A stretch of 64,000 nt of DNA. It comes from Thelonectria olida. Taxonomy: Eukaryota > Ascomycota > Sordariomycetes > Hypocreales > Nectriaceae. The stretch lies in NCBI GenBank assembly GCA_020736575.1, contig JAGPYM010000043.1:12501-76500 (forward strand). The letters run 5' to 3'. Position numbers and translations under genes: made by a program. The notes below the pieces were generated by a model. The model was not told the DNA's origin. It made no database searches and worked only from the letters and a program-made list of their open reading frames with translations. Shown one piece after another: positions 11,650 to 22,257 of this stretch; positions within the stretch are counted from its first letter, which is position 1, and every line of letters begins with the position of its first letter.

Positions 11650-12618
11650 AGAACAACATACATTCTGCAATCGTTCGTGGCAACTTGTTTCAGTTAGTTG
11701 GACTTCGGATTTATCCTAGCATGAATGTATTTGCTGACAGTTGACGGAATATCTAGAAGTGTCTATCGCTTTGCAAATGTCAATACTATGACACTACATT
11801 GCAGCCGGAGCGGAACGCGATTTGATGTCGGACTAGATGTTAAAGGAAGACTGTAGTCTGCATGGGGAAAGTGAACTTTGGTCACGGAATCAGACGGTGA
11901 CTCTTGGGAGGTAGGAAATGGAACATTGACATCAATTATTACGTGGAAATTTCAACGAGCTTGGCTACGGAGAATGAACACAAGCCTAACTAATCGCTTG
12001 TAATTTGAAGGATGGAGCACCCAATAAGTGCCGCTTTAGCAACGCATTTCTTTGCAGTAGAGGCCTAATAAAGTCCGTGAATAATTCAATTTACACAAGT
12101 CTCTACATTTTCTCCCCATTGTAACGAAGCGAATGGCACACAGTCAGACGAGTGGTCTAGGTTCTAGGTGTCACTGTGGCTGTTGAGTTTCTTCATTGCA
12201 GGCTCATCCGAATACGAGGTCAGCTTGTTGCCATTCGTACACTTTATGCACCCGCCTGTGCAGTGGCCGAGCCACGTCGGCGGCGTTGGTCACTGGGAGC
12301 TTCACCAAAGGTGCCCTTACGTACCCTGCGGAACGATGCGCCTCGGGTACAGGAGAGGCTAGAGGAGTGATACATGCTTCAGGGATTTGACTTGCTAAAC
12401 GTTGGCTCGTTCTCTTTACGGTTCAGGAACCTGAGCCTCAAAGTTAAGAGAAATTGGGAGAGGGGGTGAAGGCGGCATATTGGCTGTATAAAGATGCCAA
12501 ACGAGTACACCCCAATTTGAAGCACTTTCGCCATCCACATAATTCAGACCAGATTGCAACTTCTTCCCAATCGAGATTAAAAAATTTGCAGCCTAATATC
12601 ATACTCAAGCATCTGGTC
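11650..12618. promoter_or_regulatory. intergenic; TATA-like box before the lysophospholipase gene
   Basis: About 970 bases with no recognisable gene. CTGTATAAAG at 12484-12493 sits about 125 bases before the ATG at 12619 and is the likely core promoter. Three overlapping short frames at 12168-12390 have no domain character. Confidence 0.4.
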
Positions 12619-14691
12619 ATGATGCGAAACTGTACTCTCTTCATACTCATTACAATCCTCCTTCAATCAGCCCTCAGTATGTGAATGGTTCATCTTCTGT
12701 GAGGACTTTATGGACTGATTCAAAGCCTCAGCGAGATCATTGGTCTCCATAGATGACACACGGCGACCGGGTCTCGAAGGCCGAGCCGCTGCAGTTGCAC
12801 CTGATGGCTATGCCCCAGCTCCAGTCCCGTGTCCAACAACCCGACCAGCCGTTCGGGCGGCCACCGGGCTATCTACTCAAGAAAGAGAATGGCTCCAGGT
12901 CCGCGGGAACAACACCACCCCTGCATTGAAAACCATACTCAGTCGGGCAAATATCAGCGGCCTAGACACTGACGCGTACATTGACGGCATCGTCGCCAAC
13001 GGCAGCTCTGTGCCTCGGATCGGCATCGCCATATCAGGCGGGGGTTACCGAGCATTGATGAACGGGGCCGGTGCCATCGCAGCGTTCGATAACCGCTCCG
13101 CAAACTCGGTGGGAAACGGCAAACTGGGCGGTATACTTCAGGCAGCGACGTATCTCAGTGGACTCTCGGGCGGAAGTTGGCTGGTGGGAAGTCTTTATGT
13201 GCAGAACTTTACCACGGTAGATGCCATCATCTTCGCGTCCGGCGGCTTTCTCAGCGAGCTTTGGCAATTCGAAAACTCGATCCTTACTGGTCTGTTGGCT
13301 GTACTTACTTCCTGGCAGTGAACTTGCTGACTTTGACGAGTAACAGGGCCTGAAGATTTGTCTGCAACCGAGTACTATCGTCAGTTATATCAGGATGTCA
13401 AGGATAAAGTCGACGCTGGTTACAACAAGACCATCACCGACTATTGGGGCAGGGCCTTGTCGTACCAGCTTGTCAACGCCAGTGATGGAGGGCCCGGTAT
13501 GTGGAATAAAAACGCAGCCTTTGGCGGGACAAGCTAACCTCGACCACAGCATACACATTTTCATCCATTGCGGAAGATGCTGGTTTTGTGAAGGCTACAA
13601 CGCCTATGCCCATCATCGTCGCCGTGGAGAGGGCATCCGGGCAGCTGCTCATCCCATCCAATTCTACTGTCTTTGAGTTCAACCCGTGGGAAATGGGCTC
13701 TTACGATGCAGGAATGTTCGCCTTTGCGCCTCTGAAGTATGTCGGCTCAAACTTCACCAACGGCACCATCGCCCGCAGTGAGGACTGCATCGCGGGGTTC
13801 GACAACGCAGGGTTCGTCATGGGGACCTCATCTTCGCTCTTCAACCAGGCATTCTTACAAATCGGTCAATTATCAAAGGTTCCAGATTTCCTGCAACAGG
13901 CCATCAACGACACACTGAAGCAACTAGGCGACGAAAACAGAGATATTGCGAGTTGGCCAAACCCCTTCTACAGGTACAACCCAAGCAACAATTCTAATGC
14001 CAACACCACTCTTCTCACACTTGTCGATGGCGGTGAGGATTTGCAAAACATCCCCCTGCATCCGCTCATTCTTCCCGAACGACAAGTCGACGCCATCTTC
14101 GCCGTGGACGGATCAGCCGACACGCAAACCCTGTGGCCAAACGGGACTGCCCTCGTCGCGACGTACAGCAGATCCAAGAATCATTCCTCTACTGATAGCT
14201 CCGACTTCCCACAGATCCCAGACCAGAACACCTTCGTCAATTTGGGCCTAAATAAGCGTCCATCCTTTTTCGGGTGTGATGCCAACTCCTCCGGGCCGCT
14301 CATCATCTACCTGCCAAACGCGCCATATTCGTACTATTCCAACTTTTCAACCTTTGATCTTGACTACAGTATCGAAGAGCGCAACGAAATCATCCGCAAC
14401 GGGTATAATGTTGCGACCATGGGCAACGGCACGGTGGACTCCGACTGGCCTACCTGTGTAGCATGCGCCATTTTGTCTCGCAGCTTCGTTCGCACAAAGA
14501 CTGACATACCCCAAAAGTGTGTCTCCTGCTTTTCGAGCTTCTGCTGGGACGGCATGACGAACTCAACCACGCCGAACACGTATCAGCCAGAGCAGATAAT
14601 TGAAAGCGGCGCAGAGACGGCGGCCGCTCGGGTAGGCGGCATGGGGAGCTGGGCGTTTGTGGCCTTCATTGCGTTGGCACTTCTGGCATGA
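12619..14691 (+). CDS. secreted, GPI-anchored lysophospholipase (phospholipase B family)
   Basis: Four exons, 12619-12676, 12732-13289, 13347-13496 and 13550-14691 (1908 nt, 635 residues). Exon 1 encodes a signal peptide ([13 protein letters not shown]). The cPLA2/PLB catalytic features are all visible: SGGGYRA, the nucleophile elbow GLSGGSW and the aspartate in [16 protein letters not shown]. There are many N-x-S/T glycosylation sites and a late Cys-rich part ([13 protein letters not shown], then [10 protein letters not shown]). The last 20 residues are hydrophobic ([13 protein letters not shown]), as expected for a GPI-attachment signal. Fungal PLBs hydrolyse acyl chains of phospholipids and lysophospholipids at the cell wall or outside the cell. 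Length is normal and no lesion is seen. The donor of intron 2 is GTCTGT, slightly unusual. Confidence 0.93.
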
Positions 14692-15516
14692 AACACCTGC
14701 AAAGGTAGTTAGGCATCAACCAAGATTGAGTTTACCCTGATATGATTTTGGTGATCCTATCAACTTCGCAAGAAGACATGTCGAGTTGTAAGTTTGGGAT
14801 GGACAAAGAGACTGCCCCGCCAAGGCTGCCACAAGAACCAATGAATGCGCTTGGAGGCGCCATCACATGCTGGGTACTGCAGACCGTTTGTCCTTTGTCC
14901 CACAGTCCAATTGAGAGGGTTGGGTGATTGACAACGCCATGCCGCAAACTCTACGTCAGTTGTGAGTGGTAGCCAACTGCCAACGTTGAGGGGTAGGTTC
15001 GAGGACACCCAAGCCACATTCACCGTTTGCCAATCTAAAGTCTCCGAAACCGAAGGGAGGCTTGCAATGTGGAATTTCCCAGGTCCAGCGTGAACGAGTG
15101 TGTCTTGGTGGGTTCAGTTCTCCGTGGGCTACTTACGGCCACACACATTGTGTCAGGATAGCTCTGTGTATGACGTTGAAACTGGAGAGGCAGAGCTGGT
15201 GAACACAGATTAATGAGCCAGAGCTGGAGAGGGACCACTGCTAACGCCACGACATTGTGATTGAGTTTACTAATACTAGAAGCTCCGTTTGGCCTGCATC
15301 GATGAGTTGAAAATCACTGCATCCCATGATCACTCTCAAGTCGATGATAGAGCCCCTTCGTAAAGAAAAAGATCATCCCCCAAAAATCTGCCCTTGAACT
15401 TGAACGCATCAGTGATGTTAGTATCTCTGCCGCATACCAAGCCAAATGACCTCGTTGAAGTGGTACTCAATGAGACAAATAATGTGGGGTGATTGCTTCA
15501 ACAGACGACCATCCCA
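14692..15516. other. intergenic between convergent genes
   Basis: Holds the 3' flanks of the lysophospholipase gene and of the minus-strand MARVEL gene. Short antisense frames near 14732-15250 show no domains. Nothing else seen. Confidence 0.4.
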
Positions 15517-16337
15517 CTACACTTCCGATCGAGGCTGAGTCGGATTGACTGCTTCGTGGTTCGGTCCGACGTTGGTAGAATCCCTATTGTACCCCTGCGG
15601 AGGATGAGTGCTGCTTGGTAGTGAGAAGACGTATGTGTTAGCGCAGAGCTGGAGTCCTTGGTTGATCATTTTACTCACTGCGACATCTTTCTCATTCCCT
15701 GCTTCGTATGTTGCACCATGTCCTTGACCAAGACGTAGTGGCGAAAGACGTACAAGCCCTGGTTCTTAATTAGTCGCGATCATGCATGTGAAGTAGAGCC
15801 GGCCCTTACGAGGATGCCACTGAGCAGATGAAAAAACCAGGCCAGAAATGAAAAAGCGAGAACAGTTCGCCATTGCGCGCATCCAGCTCTGTTAATGTTA
15901 ACTTGGCCAGCTGGCCCAACTGTCCAGTAGCGGCCCCAGTAGTAGCCCCAATAATCGTTATACCAGGCTGCCGTACATGTGTTCGTTTTCGTTTTCTACC
16001 GTTCCACGAGTTTAGTTCAAGCGTAAGAGGGAGGGGTGGGCTTGATTACCGTTTGGAGTAAGCAATATGCGACCAGCCACATAATGAAGAGAACAAAATC
16101 GAGTGGAAAGCTGGCGAAAAGAGCATCAAATGGTGGGCAGAGGAAGATGGAATACACAATGCCAATGCCTGCGACGACCATCGCATACACAAGTCGTCCA
16201 TCCATGTGGACCTCCCTCATGCTTATCAAGTAGGCAAACCGGGAGAGGAGGCCGAGGACAATGACAGCGCTGGAAAGCTCCAGGAATCGCAGGATCACCG
16301 ACACAAGCTTGTGTGCGGCACCGGCGCTTCGTGCCAT
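15517..16337 (-). CDS. MARVEL-domain four-helix membrane protein
   Basis: Four exons read on the minus strand: 16337-16050, 15995-15810, 15758-15679 and 15610-15517 (648 nt, 215 residues). Donors are GTAATC, GTAAGG and GTGAGT; frame is kept throughout. Four hydrophobic segments are visible (around VIVLGLLSRFAYLI, YAMVVAGIGIVYSIFL, FVLFIMWLVAYCLL, TVLAFSFLAWFFHLL), with the aromatic WYNDYWGYYWGRYW loop between helices 3 and 4 that many fungal MARVEL proteins have. A short polar tail follows. A stop (TGA) lies directly across the last donor, so an unspliced mRNA would end three exons in. MARVEL proteins organise membrane microdomains such as eisosomes or vesicle traffic; the exact role here is unknown. 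Confidence 0.82.
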
Positions 16338-17152
16338 AATGGATGAAGCAACTGGGCGGGTGATTTGGTGGTGGATGGCGATGTAGTTTGTGATGCGACA
16401 AAGAATTGCGTGAAGCCGAGGAAACCATTACAGCAATTGGTTTTTCGAGGTTGCATGCCGGATTTAAGTAGACGATCGACAGGCAACGCCTTCGTGCTTT
16501 GGATGATCGGACAAAGGCTGCCACGTGAGGTTCACAGCTCGTAACGTCACCATGATTCAGAGGCTTCGCGGAATGGTTCCGGGGTACGACTAGCAGCAGA
16601 TTGCAGTAGGCTATTTGACGATTCGGGAGGCCCGTCGGGTGGATGAAACTCTTGGGACTCTAAAGTGTAACTATGGACAGCCACGACCAAGTGCGCCGAC
16701 ACTTGACAGCCACAAGGCGCCATGGGCAGATGTTTGAAGTAGTTTGGTAGCGGTACTGGCCGAGCTTGTATCAATGACACCAAGTCCAACAGTTGAACCT
16801 TATTATCATGTCAGGTGTCTGCCGAGTGACATCCAATTCTTTCTGAAAGGGGTATGCTTGTCGTTGGGACCTGGCGAAGGGAACGGTCGTACGTCAAGAG
16901 ACTATTCAGGCAGAGCTGTCTCAAACCGGCCTTTGAATCACTCCTCTACAAGAGTCAACCGTCTTTCGACGGCTTTCAAGGTTAGCCACGGCAAAATTGA
17001 CATAAAAGTAGTGTTGCCTAGGAATATTCAAGATCTCACTAGTTTTCAAGTATACATAGCTAGGTTCCAATTCTTTGTTCACAACATTTCCTTTTAATCA
17101 ACCTCCTCTCCGATTCTAGAGTACTGAGAAGGCCATCTCCAACCGAGTGCTC
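16338..17152. other. intergenic, no gene seen
   Basis: 5' flank of the MARVEL gene. Frames at 16126-16524 (minus) are antisense or overlapping shadows. No convincing coding sequence. Confidence 0.4.
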
Positions 17153-17525
17153 TCAAGCACAGTTTCCCTCATTGTGGCCAGATCTTGAGTTCGTGCGAGG
17201 TCAGCATCCTCGCGGCCAACTGAGGAACGGAAAAGAAACTCACGTAAATGTGAGAGACCCGACACCTCTGAAAGAACTCGGGATTGACCACCCTGCTCGC
17301 AGTCACTGATCTCGTACTCGAGAGCTTGGATATAGTCAGACGCAGGAATGATGACCTGGTCAGCCTGGAATTCAGTGAGAGCATCGGCTGCGGTGCGAAA
17401 GTCGACCTTCTTGAGGGAGCTAAAGTTAACACAACCAATTTAAACTGGTTCGCAGAGTAGGCATCGCTCAGGGTGCCGTCGTTGCATAGCTTTTCTACGG
17501 AATACTTGGTGTTTCCAACGGACAT
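17153..17525 (-). pseudogene. small secreted protein paralogue, frameshifted copy
   Basis: The minus strand encodes a relative of the protein at 18094-18557. Shared blocks, in order, are LCNDGTLSDAYS (about 17455), CVNFSSLKKVDF (about 17405), a EYEISDCEQGG block (about 17295) and the terminal SGHNEGNCA before TGA (17153-17155). A one-base deletion relative to the other copy, at about 17420 just before CVNFSS, breaks the frame. The signal peptide found in the other copy is not visible upstream of 17525. Function unknown; the architecture (small, secreted, Cys-containing) fits many fungal secreted proteins. Confidence 0.65.
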
Positions 17526-18093
17526 CGTACGTAATGCAAGGCGCAGGCTGGGGCCATCATGCTGACTCTATGGAAGCTCATCCTTCCTAGGACGAAGTGT
17601 ACATCCTCACTCAGAGCTTTAGGATGATTCGGTGTTATGAAGTTAGGGAGTTTCCCCATGATGCCGGAGGCGGCTGTGCTCGCTGAGCTATGAGCGTACT
17701 ATTACATTATCCACATAGCATAATTTGATAAACCACTTCCGATTCTAATCATAGACCGTCTGTTTCTGCACCAAGAATATGGATCTCTGTTGACGATTGT
17801 TGCACTCCCTACCTTAAATGCAGCAATGCTTGCGCCGTCTATGCACGCGGTAGTTGACACTTTGCAAAGTCCGCGTCCACCAGTTGTCAGCATCCAAGTC
17901 CGGGTCTGACGGCCCTTGTCCATGACCGTATGTAGGGAGTCAATCCTGAACACCCGGAGTTCAAGGTATTATATGTTCAATGAGATGTAAACGTACCGTG
18001 ATCTATTCATTTCCAAGCTTGAGCTATCATTGAACCTTCTTTACAGTTAAGCACAAGTCCGTTTCACAAGCAGAGTTAGATCCAAAAACAAAA
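17526..18093. other. region between two head-to-head relic genes
   Basis: About 570 bases separating the starts of the two small-secreted-protein copies. No coding sequence recognised. The divergent layout suggests an inverted duplication with this as its spacer; no inverted repeat was verified here. Confidence 0.4.
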
Positions 18094-18557
18094 ATGCGCC
18101 TCTCTATTCTCTCCCTCATTTTTGCAACTTCTCTGGCTTCTGCAGACTGTTTCATCTCTGGCGATAGCTGAGGTGCAGACAGGTCTGCTGCCCTTGCCGT
18201 AGCCCAGACACTTTGTCAAGATGGCACCCTAAGCGGCGAGTACAGCAATAGCCAGATCAAGTACGCATGTGTCAACCTGAGCTCGCTTAAGAAGGTCGAC
18301 TTGAACATCAAAGCCGATCATACAATCCTTCTCGACGAGCAAATTCCTCTCAGTGTGGAAAACTACGTGACGGCCCTACACACAGAAATCAATGCGCGTG
18401 AGCATGGTGGTCATCGAATGCACGAGTATCGCAGTACAGATAGGTTCTACGGAGACCTGACATTAACATAAGCTCTTCCAAGTTTTGTTTATGATTAGAA
18501 TTCGATATTAATACGAGCATGTTTAGGTCCGACCCAAACGCGGGCAACTGTGCTTGA
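18094..18557 (+). pseudogene. small secreted protein paralogue, copy with in-frame TGA
   Basis: From ATG 18094 the frame gives a signal peptide (LSILSLIFATSLASA) followed by DCFISGDS, then TGA (18169-18171) where relatives of this type carry Trp, then more than 90 further coherent codons with LCQDGTLSGEYS and CVNLSSLKKVDL. A likely intron (18444-18526, donor GTTCTA, acceptor TTTAG) leads to a last exon ending DPNAGNCA and TGA (18555-18557). A DPN-x-G-x-C ending is, from memory, shared by a widespread group of small fungal secreted proteins. A TGG-to-TGA change is what RIP makes. Apart from this codon the frame is clean, so the loss may be recent, or the base could be a sequencing or strain difference. 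Confidence 0.68.
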
Positions 18558-19279
18558 GCGTGAGGCATGTTTGGGGTTATACAAGTGTTGACTTCGGTAC
18601 TCGGGGGGCTGGATCTGTATTTTACATAACGGAGGAATCAAATCTCTTGTTGCTGTGCATTTTGAAGCTCTAGAATTGAGTAAATCAGATTTGACCGTCA
18701 GGGGATAGTGTTGAATGGGAACCTGACGGGCTTGACCTAGATCTCGAGATCACCAAAACATAGGTAGATACAATTTCACTATTAGTTATCAAGCTTACGC
18801 GTTCTCAAACTTCTTTCCCCACTCGGTCTGAAAAAGATAGAGCGTTGTTAACGATATATGTAGATAATATGCTAACCAATCCCTGCAAGGTGTTATTGAC
18901 AACCTACTCCTTTAGGAAGCTGGATAAGAAGGACCGAGTTTGTAACGCCAGATGAAGGGAATTGAGGGGCTAATAGCTCATCCAGACTGCCGATCTCTCC
19001 TCAAAAGTTCTATCTGCGTTGTTAATGCGATAATGGCTTCTCATGTCCGATGGCGGCTGTTGATCGCGTGCCCTCAACGAACCCCGCGCTTTCAGTCTCC
19101 GTCTTACGATCTGCAGTGCGATGATGGCTTGTCATTCTTATCAATGGACTCCTCCCTTCGGTTTAATAGTTAACCCCGCAGTATTTATGGAACGCCATGT
19201 CCTACTGTGAGACTATTCTTCAACACCTTTCGGAACCTGCTCTCCTGATCAAAGTACCTAGTGGTCTGACCCAGTTGAA
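18558..19279. other. intergenic, no gene seen
   Basis: 5' flank of the gamma-glutamyltranspeptidase gene. Short frames at 18952-19173 lack any domain character. Confidence 0.4.
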
Positions 19280-20805
19280 ATGCTGCAACCCCAGGTTCTC
19301 AGTGCTCTTTTGGGCCTCCTGGCGCAGAGCCTACCAGCCGTTCATGCCAACCCGTTTCCCAGTCACTATCCTCCTCTTGCGTCACCGGTCAAGTCAGACC
19401 GCTTTACGAACAAACTTGGCGCTGTTGCTTGCGAAAATGAGATATGCAGCACAATTGGAGTGAATATCCTGCGTTCGGGCGGCAACGCAGCAGATGCTAT
19501 GGTAGCATCCGTTCTCTGTGTTGGGACAGTCGGTATGTACGAACAATGCCTATACTATTACCCGATTGACGCCGTTCAAACAAACAACTTACTCTCATAA
19601 GCCATGTACCATTCTGGGCTTGGCGGAGGTGGCTTCATGCTCATTCACAAGCCAAAGAACAATCAACGCGATTCGTCAGCATACGAATTTGTCGACTTCC
19701 GTGAGACAGCTCCGGCCGCGGCCACCGAAAGCATGTTCAAGGACAATGTCAATGCCAGTATCTACGGTGGTCAGGCAAGGTAACACCTCTTGTCTTACGT
19801 TTTCTCCAGTCCGAGAGGAGCATACTGACCTACTGCAGCGGCGTTCCTGGGGAGCTACGTGGTTTGGAGCACCTGCACAGGAACTATGGCCGCTTGGCTT
19901 GGTCAATAGTAGTGCGACCTGCCATCAACGTGGCTCGCTATGGCTTCCCTGTCAATCCGGACCTTGTCAAGTTTATGAAAACGACTTATACTAAGTCAGA
20001 GAACGAGAGTTTCTTGGTTACCGACCCTGCCTGGTCGAAAGATTTCGCTCCCCATGGCACTCTACTGAAATTGGGTGAAAAGATGACCCGCAGGAGATAC
20101 GCGAACCTCTTAGAGGCGATCGCTCTCCATGGTGCAGATATCTTCTACAGGGGCCCGTTTGCCAAAGCAACCATTAGGGCACTTGCGGAACAAGACGGCC
20201 TCATGACTTTGCAGGACCTGAAGAACTATTCTGTCGCCATTCGAGAACCTTCACAGATCAAATATCGTGGTGGAAAGATCACCAGCGGATCAGCGCCCTC
20301 GAGTGGAGCAGTGGCTGCGGCGGTTATGAATATTCTCAACGGTTATGAGTTCTTAGGCAAAAGCACCCAAGTGAACGAAAGCACTCATTTGATTGATGAG
20401 GCTATGAAGTTTGCTTATGGCATGCGCACCAAGCTTGGAGACCCAAGCTTCGTTGATGGCCTGGCTGAGTACCAGTCTCAGATGCTCTCGAGCGAGACCG
20501 CTCAAGAGGTTCGATCAAAAATCACCGAACACCCCCTGAACCTGCAATCATATGACCCTGATGGCCTGGAGTCGTTGGATACTCCTGGAACTTCGCACTT
20601 GGTCACTATGGATAGGTCCGGTCTTGCCATCTCTCTCACCACCACTGTCAATCTCATCTTCGGCTCCCGTATCATGGTTCCCGAGACAGGGCTAGTCATG
20701 AACAATGAAATGAGACTTCAAAGGTACAGCGGACCTCATAGCCCACTTCCAACATTGCCCAGCCCATCCACGAACATCGACGTCCAGTTGCCCACCCGAC
20801 CCTGA
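19280..20805 (+). CDS. gamma-glutamyltranspeptidase, 3'-truncated
   Basis: Three exons, 19280-19532, 19602-19779 and 19839-20805 (465 residues). An N-terminal hydrophobic signal (VLSALLGLLAQSLPAVHA) is followed by family blocks NILRSGGNAADAMVA, SGLGGGGFMLIH, FRETAPAAA, the large-subunit core, and the autocleavage/catalytic Thr in TPGTSHLVTMD (Thr395, codon 20590-20592). NLIFGSRIMVPETG-x-VMNNEM then matches the small subunit. Directly after NNEM (20709-20713) similarity ends; 30 unrelated residues rich in Pro and Ser follow before the stop. Normal enzymes are about 560-660 residues, so roughly 120 residues of the small subunit are missing. The family cleaves glutathione gamma-glutamyl bonds at the cell surface or vacuole. 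This copy is probably inactive. The sequence joined behind it belongs to another gene family. Confidence 0.85.
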
Positions 20806-21813
20806 AGATGGTTTCAATGAGAGAGTCGATAGAATCTTGAAGAGTAGAAAAAAAGGGGAAAAGATTGAGACTTGGGACATCTTGTACAGACTTCTCTTTG
20901 GAGCCGGCCAGAGCGTCCCTATGCCAGGTACATCGGACCTCGTTCGTTTCGAGCACTGGGCTAATCTGTAGCAGATTATGAACCGGTTTATGAACACCAT
21001 GAAGTGGCTCACCAATACAAGTCTCTCGAACCGGAGATTGACAAAGAAATGGGCAATCTTCTCAAGGAAAACTTTCCCAACCAGGATGCGCATCATATCC
21101 GACTCGTTGCGGACCAAGTTTGTATGCTATGGCGAAGAAAATTCGTTCGTCTCCTGAAACATTCAAGATGCGCCCCACGAGATTCAGCGGAGTCTAGCAT
21201 GCTCCAACCGTTTCCGCCCCTAGGTGACGAGTTCATTGACATCGTCGCAGACGAGGACGAGGAAGTCGATGACTTTTGCGAGGTTGGGCAATCATTTGCT
21301 GTCTCAAATACGTCGTATACCTCGTCGTTGAAGATTCACAACGCCGAGGCTGTGAGTGGATTGCAACAGGCGGTCGCCAGTCGGCAGGATCATCATTCCA
21401 TCACAGCTCACATACGGCAAAACACACAGGAAGATCCAGTCCAGAACCCAAAGATGGCCGACTATGGCCGATCGGCGGTGCTATACCAGCAAGGTTATCA
21501 GTGGCCAAACCCGACCCAAACATCTGTATGACATGTCCACGATCCAGAGCGGCGAGTATAACTGACAATCAACTAGCATATCACCGAGCCCGCTGCCTCC
21601 ACAGCTGTCGACGGTGTTGTGTCGACTATGAACAACTTCCAAACGAACCAGGGCCTCTCTCAAGTGTTCCGCGGTGCACCGCCATCGCCATCCTCTTTCA
21701 TCGACCACAGCTCACTTATGCAATGGTTTGTCCCTGGTACGATGAGTGGCGGTTTAGGGCAGTTTGTTGAAAATGACGATACAGCCGACCTGGATATGGG
21801 ATTGCTGGACTAG
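20714..21813 (+). pseudogene. 3' fragment of a C2H2-type zinc-finger-like gene joined to the GGT gene
   Basis: A second plus frame opens exactly at the end of GGT similarity: DFKGTADLIAHFQHC, then CPPDPEDGFNERVDRIL, RKKGEKIETWDILYRLLFG and YEPVYEHHE. This succession (finger remnant, Cys, polar stretch, W-x2-LY-x-LF, Pro, Y-x-P) is familiar from a large group of fungal proteins with C2H2-like fingers. Exons 20714-20927, 20975-21525 and 21577-21813 join in frame (334 codons) through two GT-AG introns. The C-terminal part is Ser/Asn/Gln-rich and ends DTADLDMGLLD, an acidic tail like an activation domain. TGA (20711-20713) lies directly upstream and no ATG precedes the similarity, so the gene lacks its own 5' end. 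Confidence 0.65.
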
Positions 21814-22257
21814 GACTTGGGCGGACAGGTGCTCATAACCTCAATAGCGTGAATGTGATGGGGGAGTTAGTTTAGAGGTAATGTCAAGAATGTTGTTAAA
21901 AAGTCTTGATTGTCTCAGAGTTACGGTATCACACCGAGTTGGGAATGACAAGTGACACATCGACATGTGTCGGAGCTGTGAGAGAAGCGTTTGACTAATC
22001 GGCTTTTGGCATACTCCACCCTACTTTTACCACTGGTCTTAAGCTCATCCTGGCCAGCACATTGCAGTCGAGAAATACGGGCTTAAGGAACTTTAGATTG
22101 CCATCAGTAGTGATAAAGAAGAGAATTTTGATTGAGATATACATTGAGCCTTGTTACTTGTCTATCATCAATCATCGATAACTCTAGTCACTTGATCCTT
22201 CTCACATCTATATGCGGGAAAACAGGTGCAATCTAGTCTGGGCTGGCGTTTGCGGCA
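21814..22257. other. intergenic, no gene seen
   Basis: Holds the 3' flanks of the zinc-finger fragment and of the convergent coiled-coil gene. Nothing else recognised. Confidence 0.4.
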
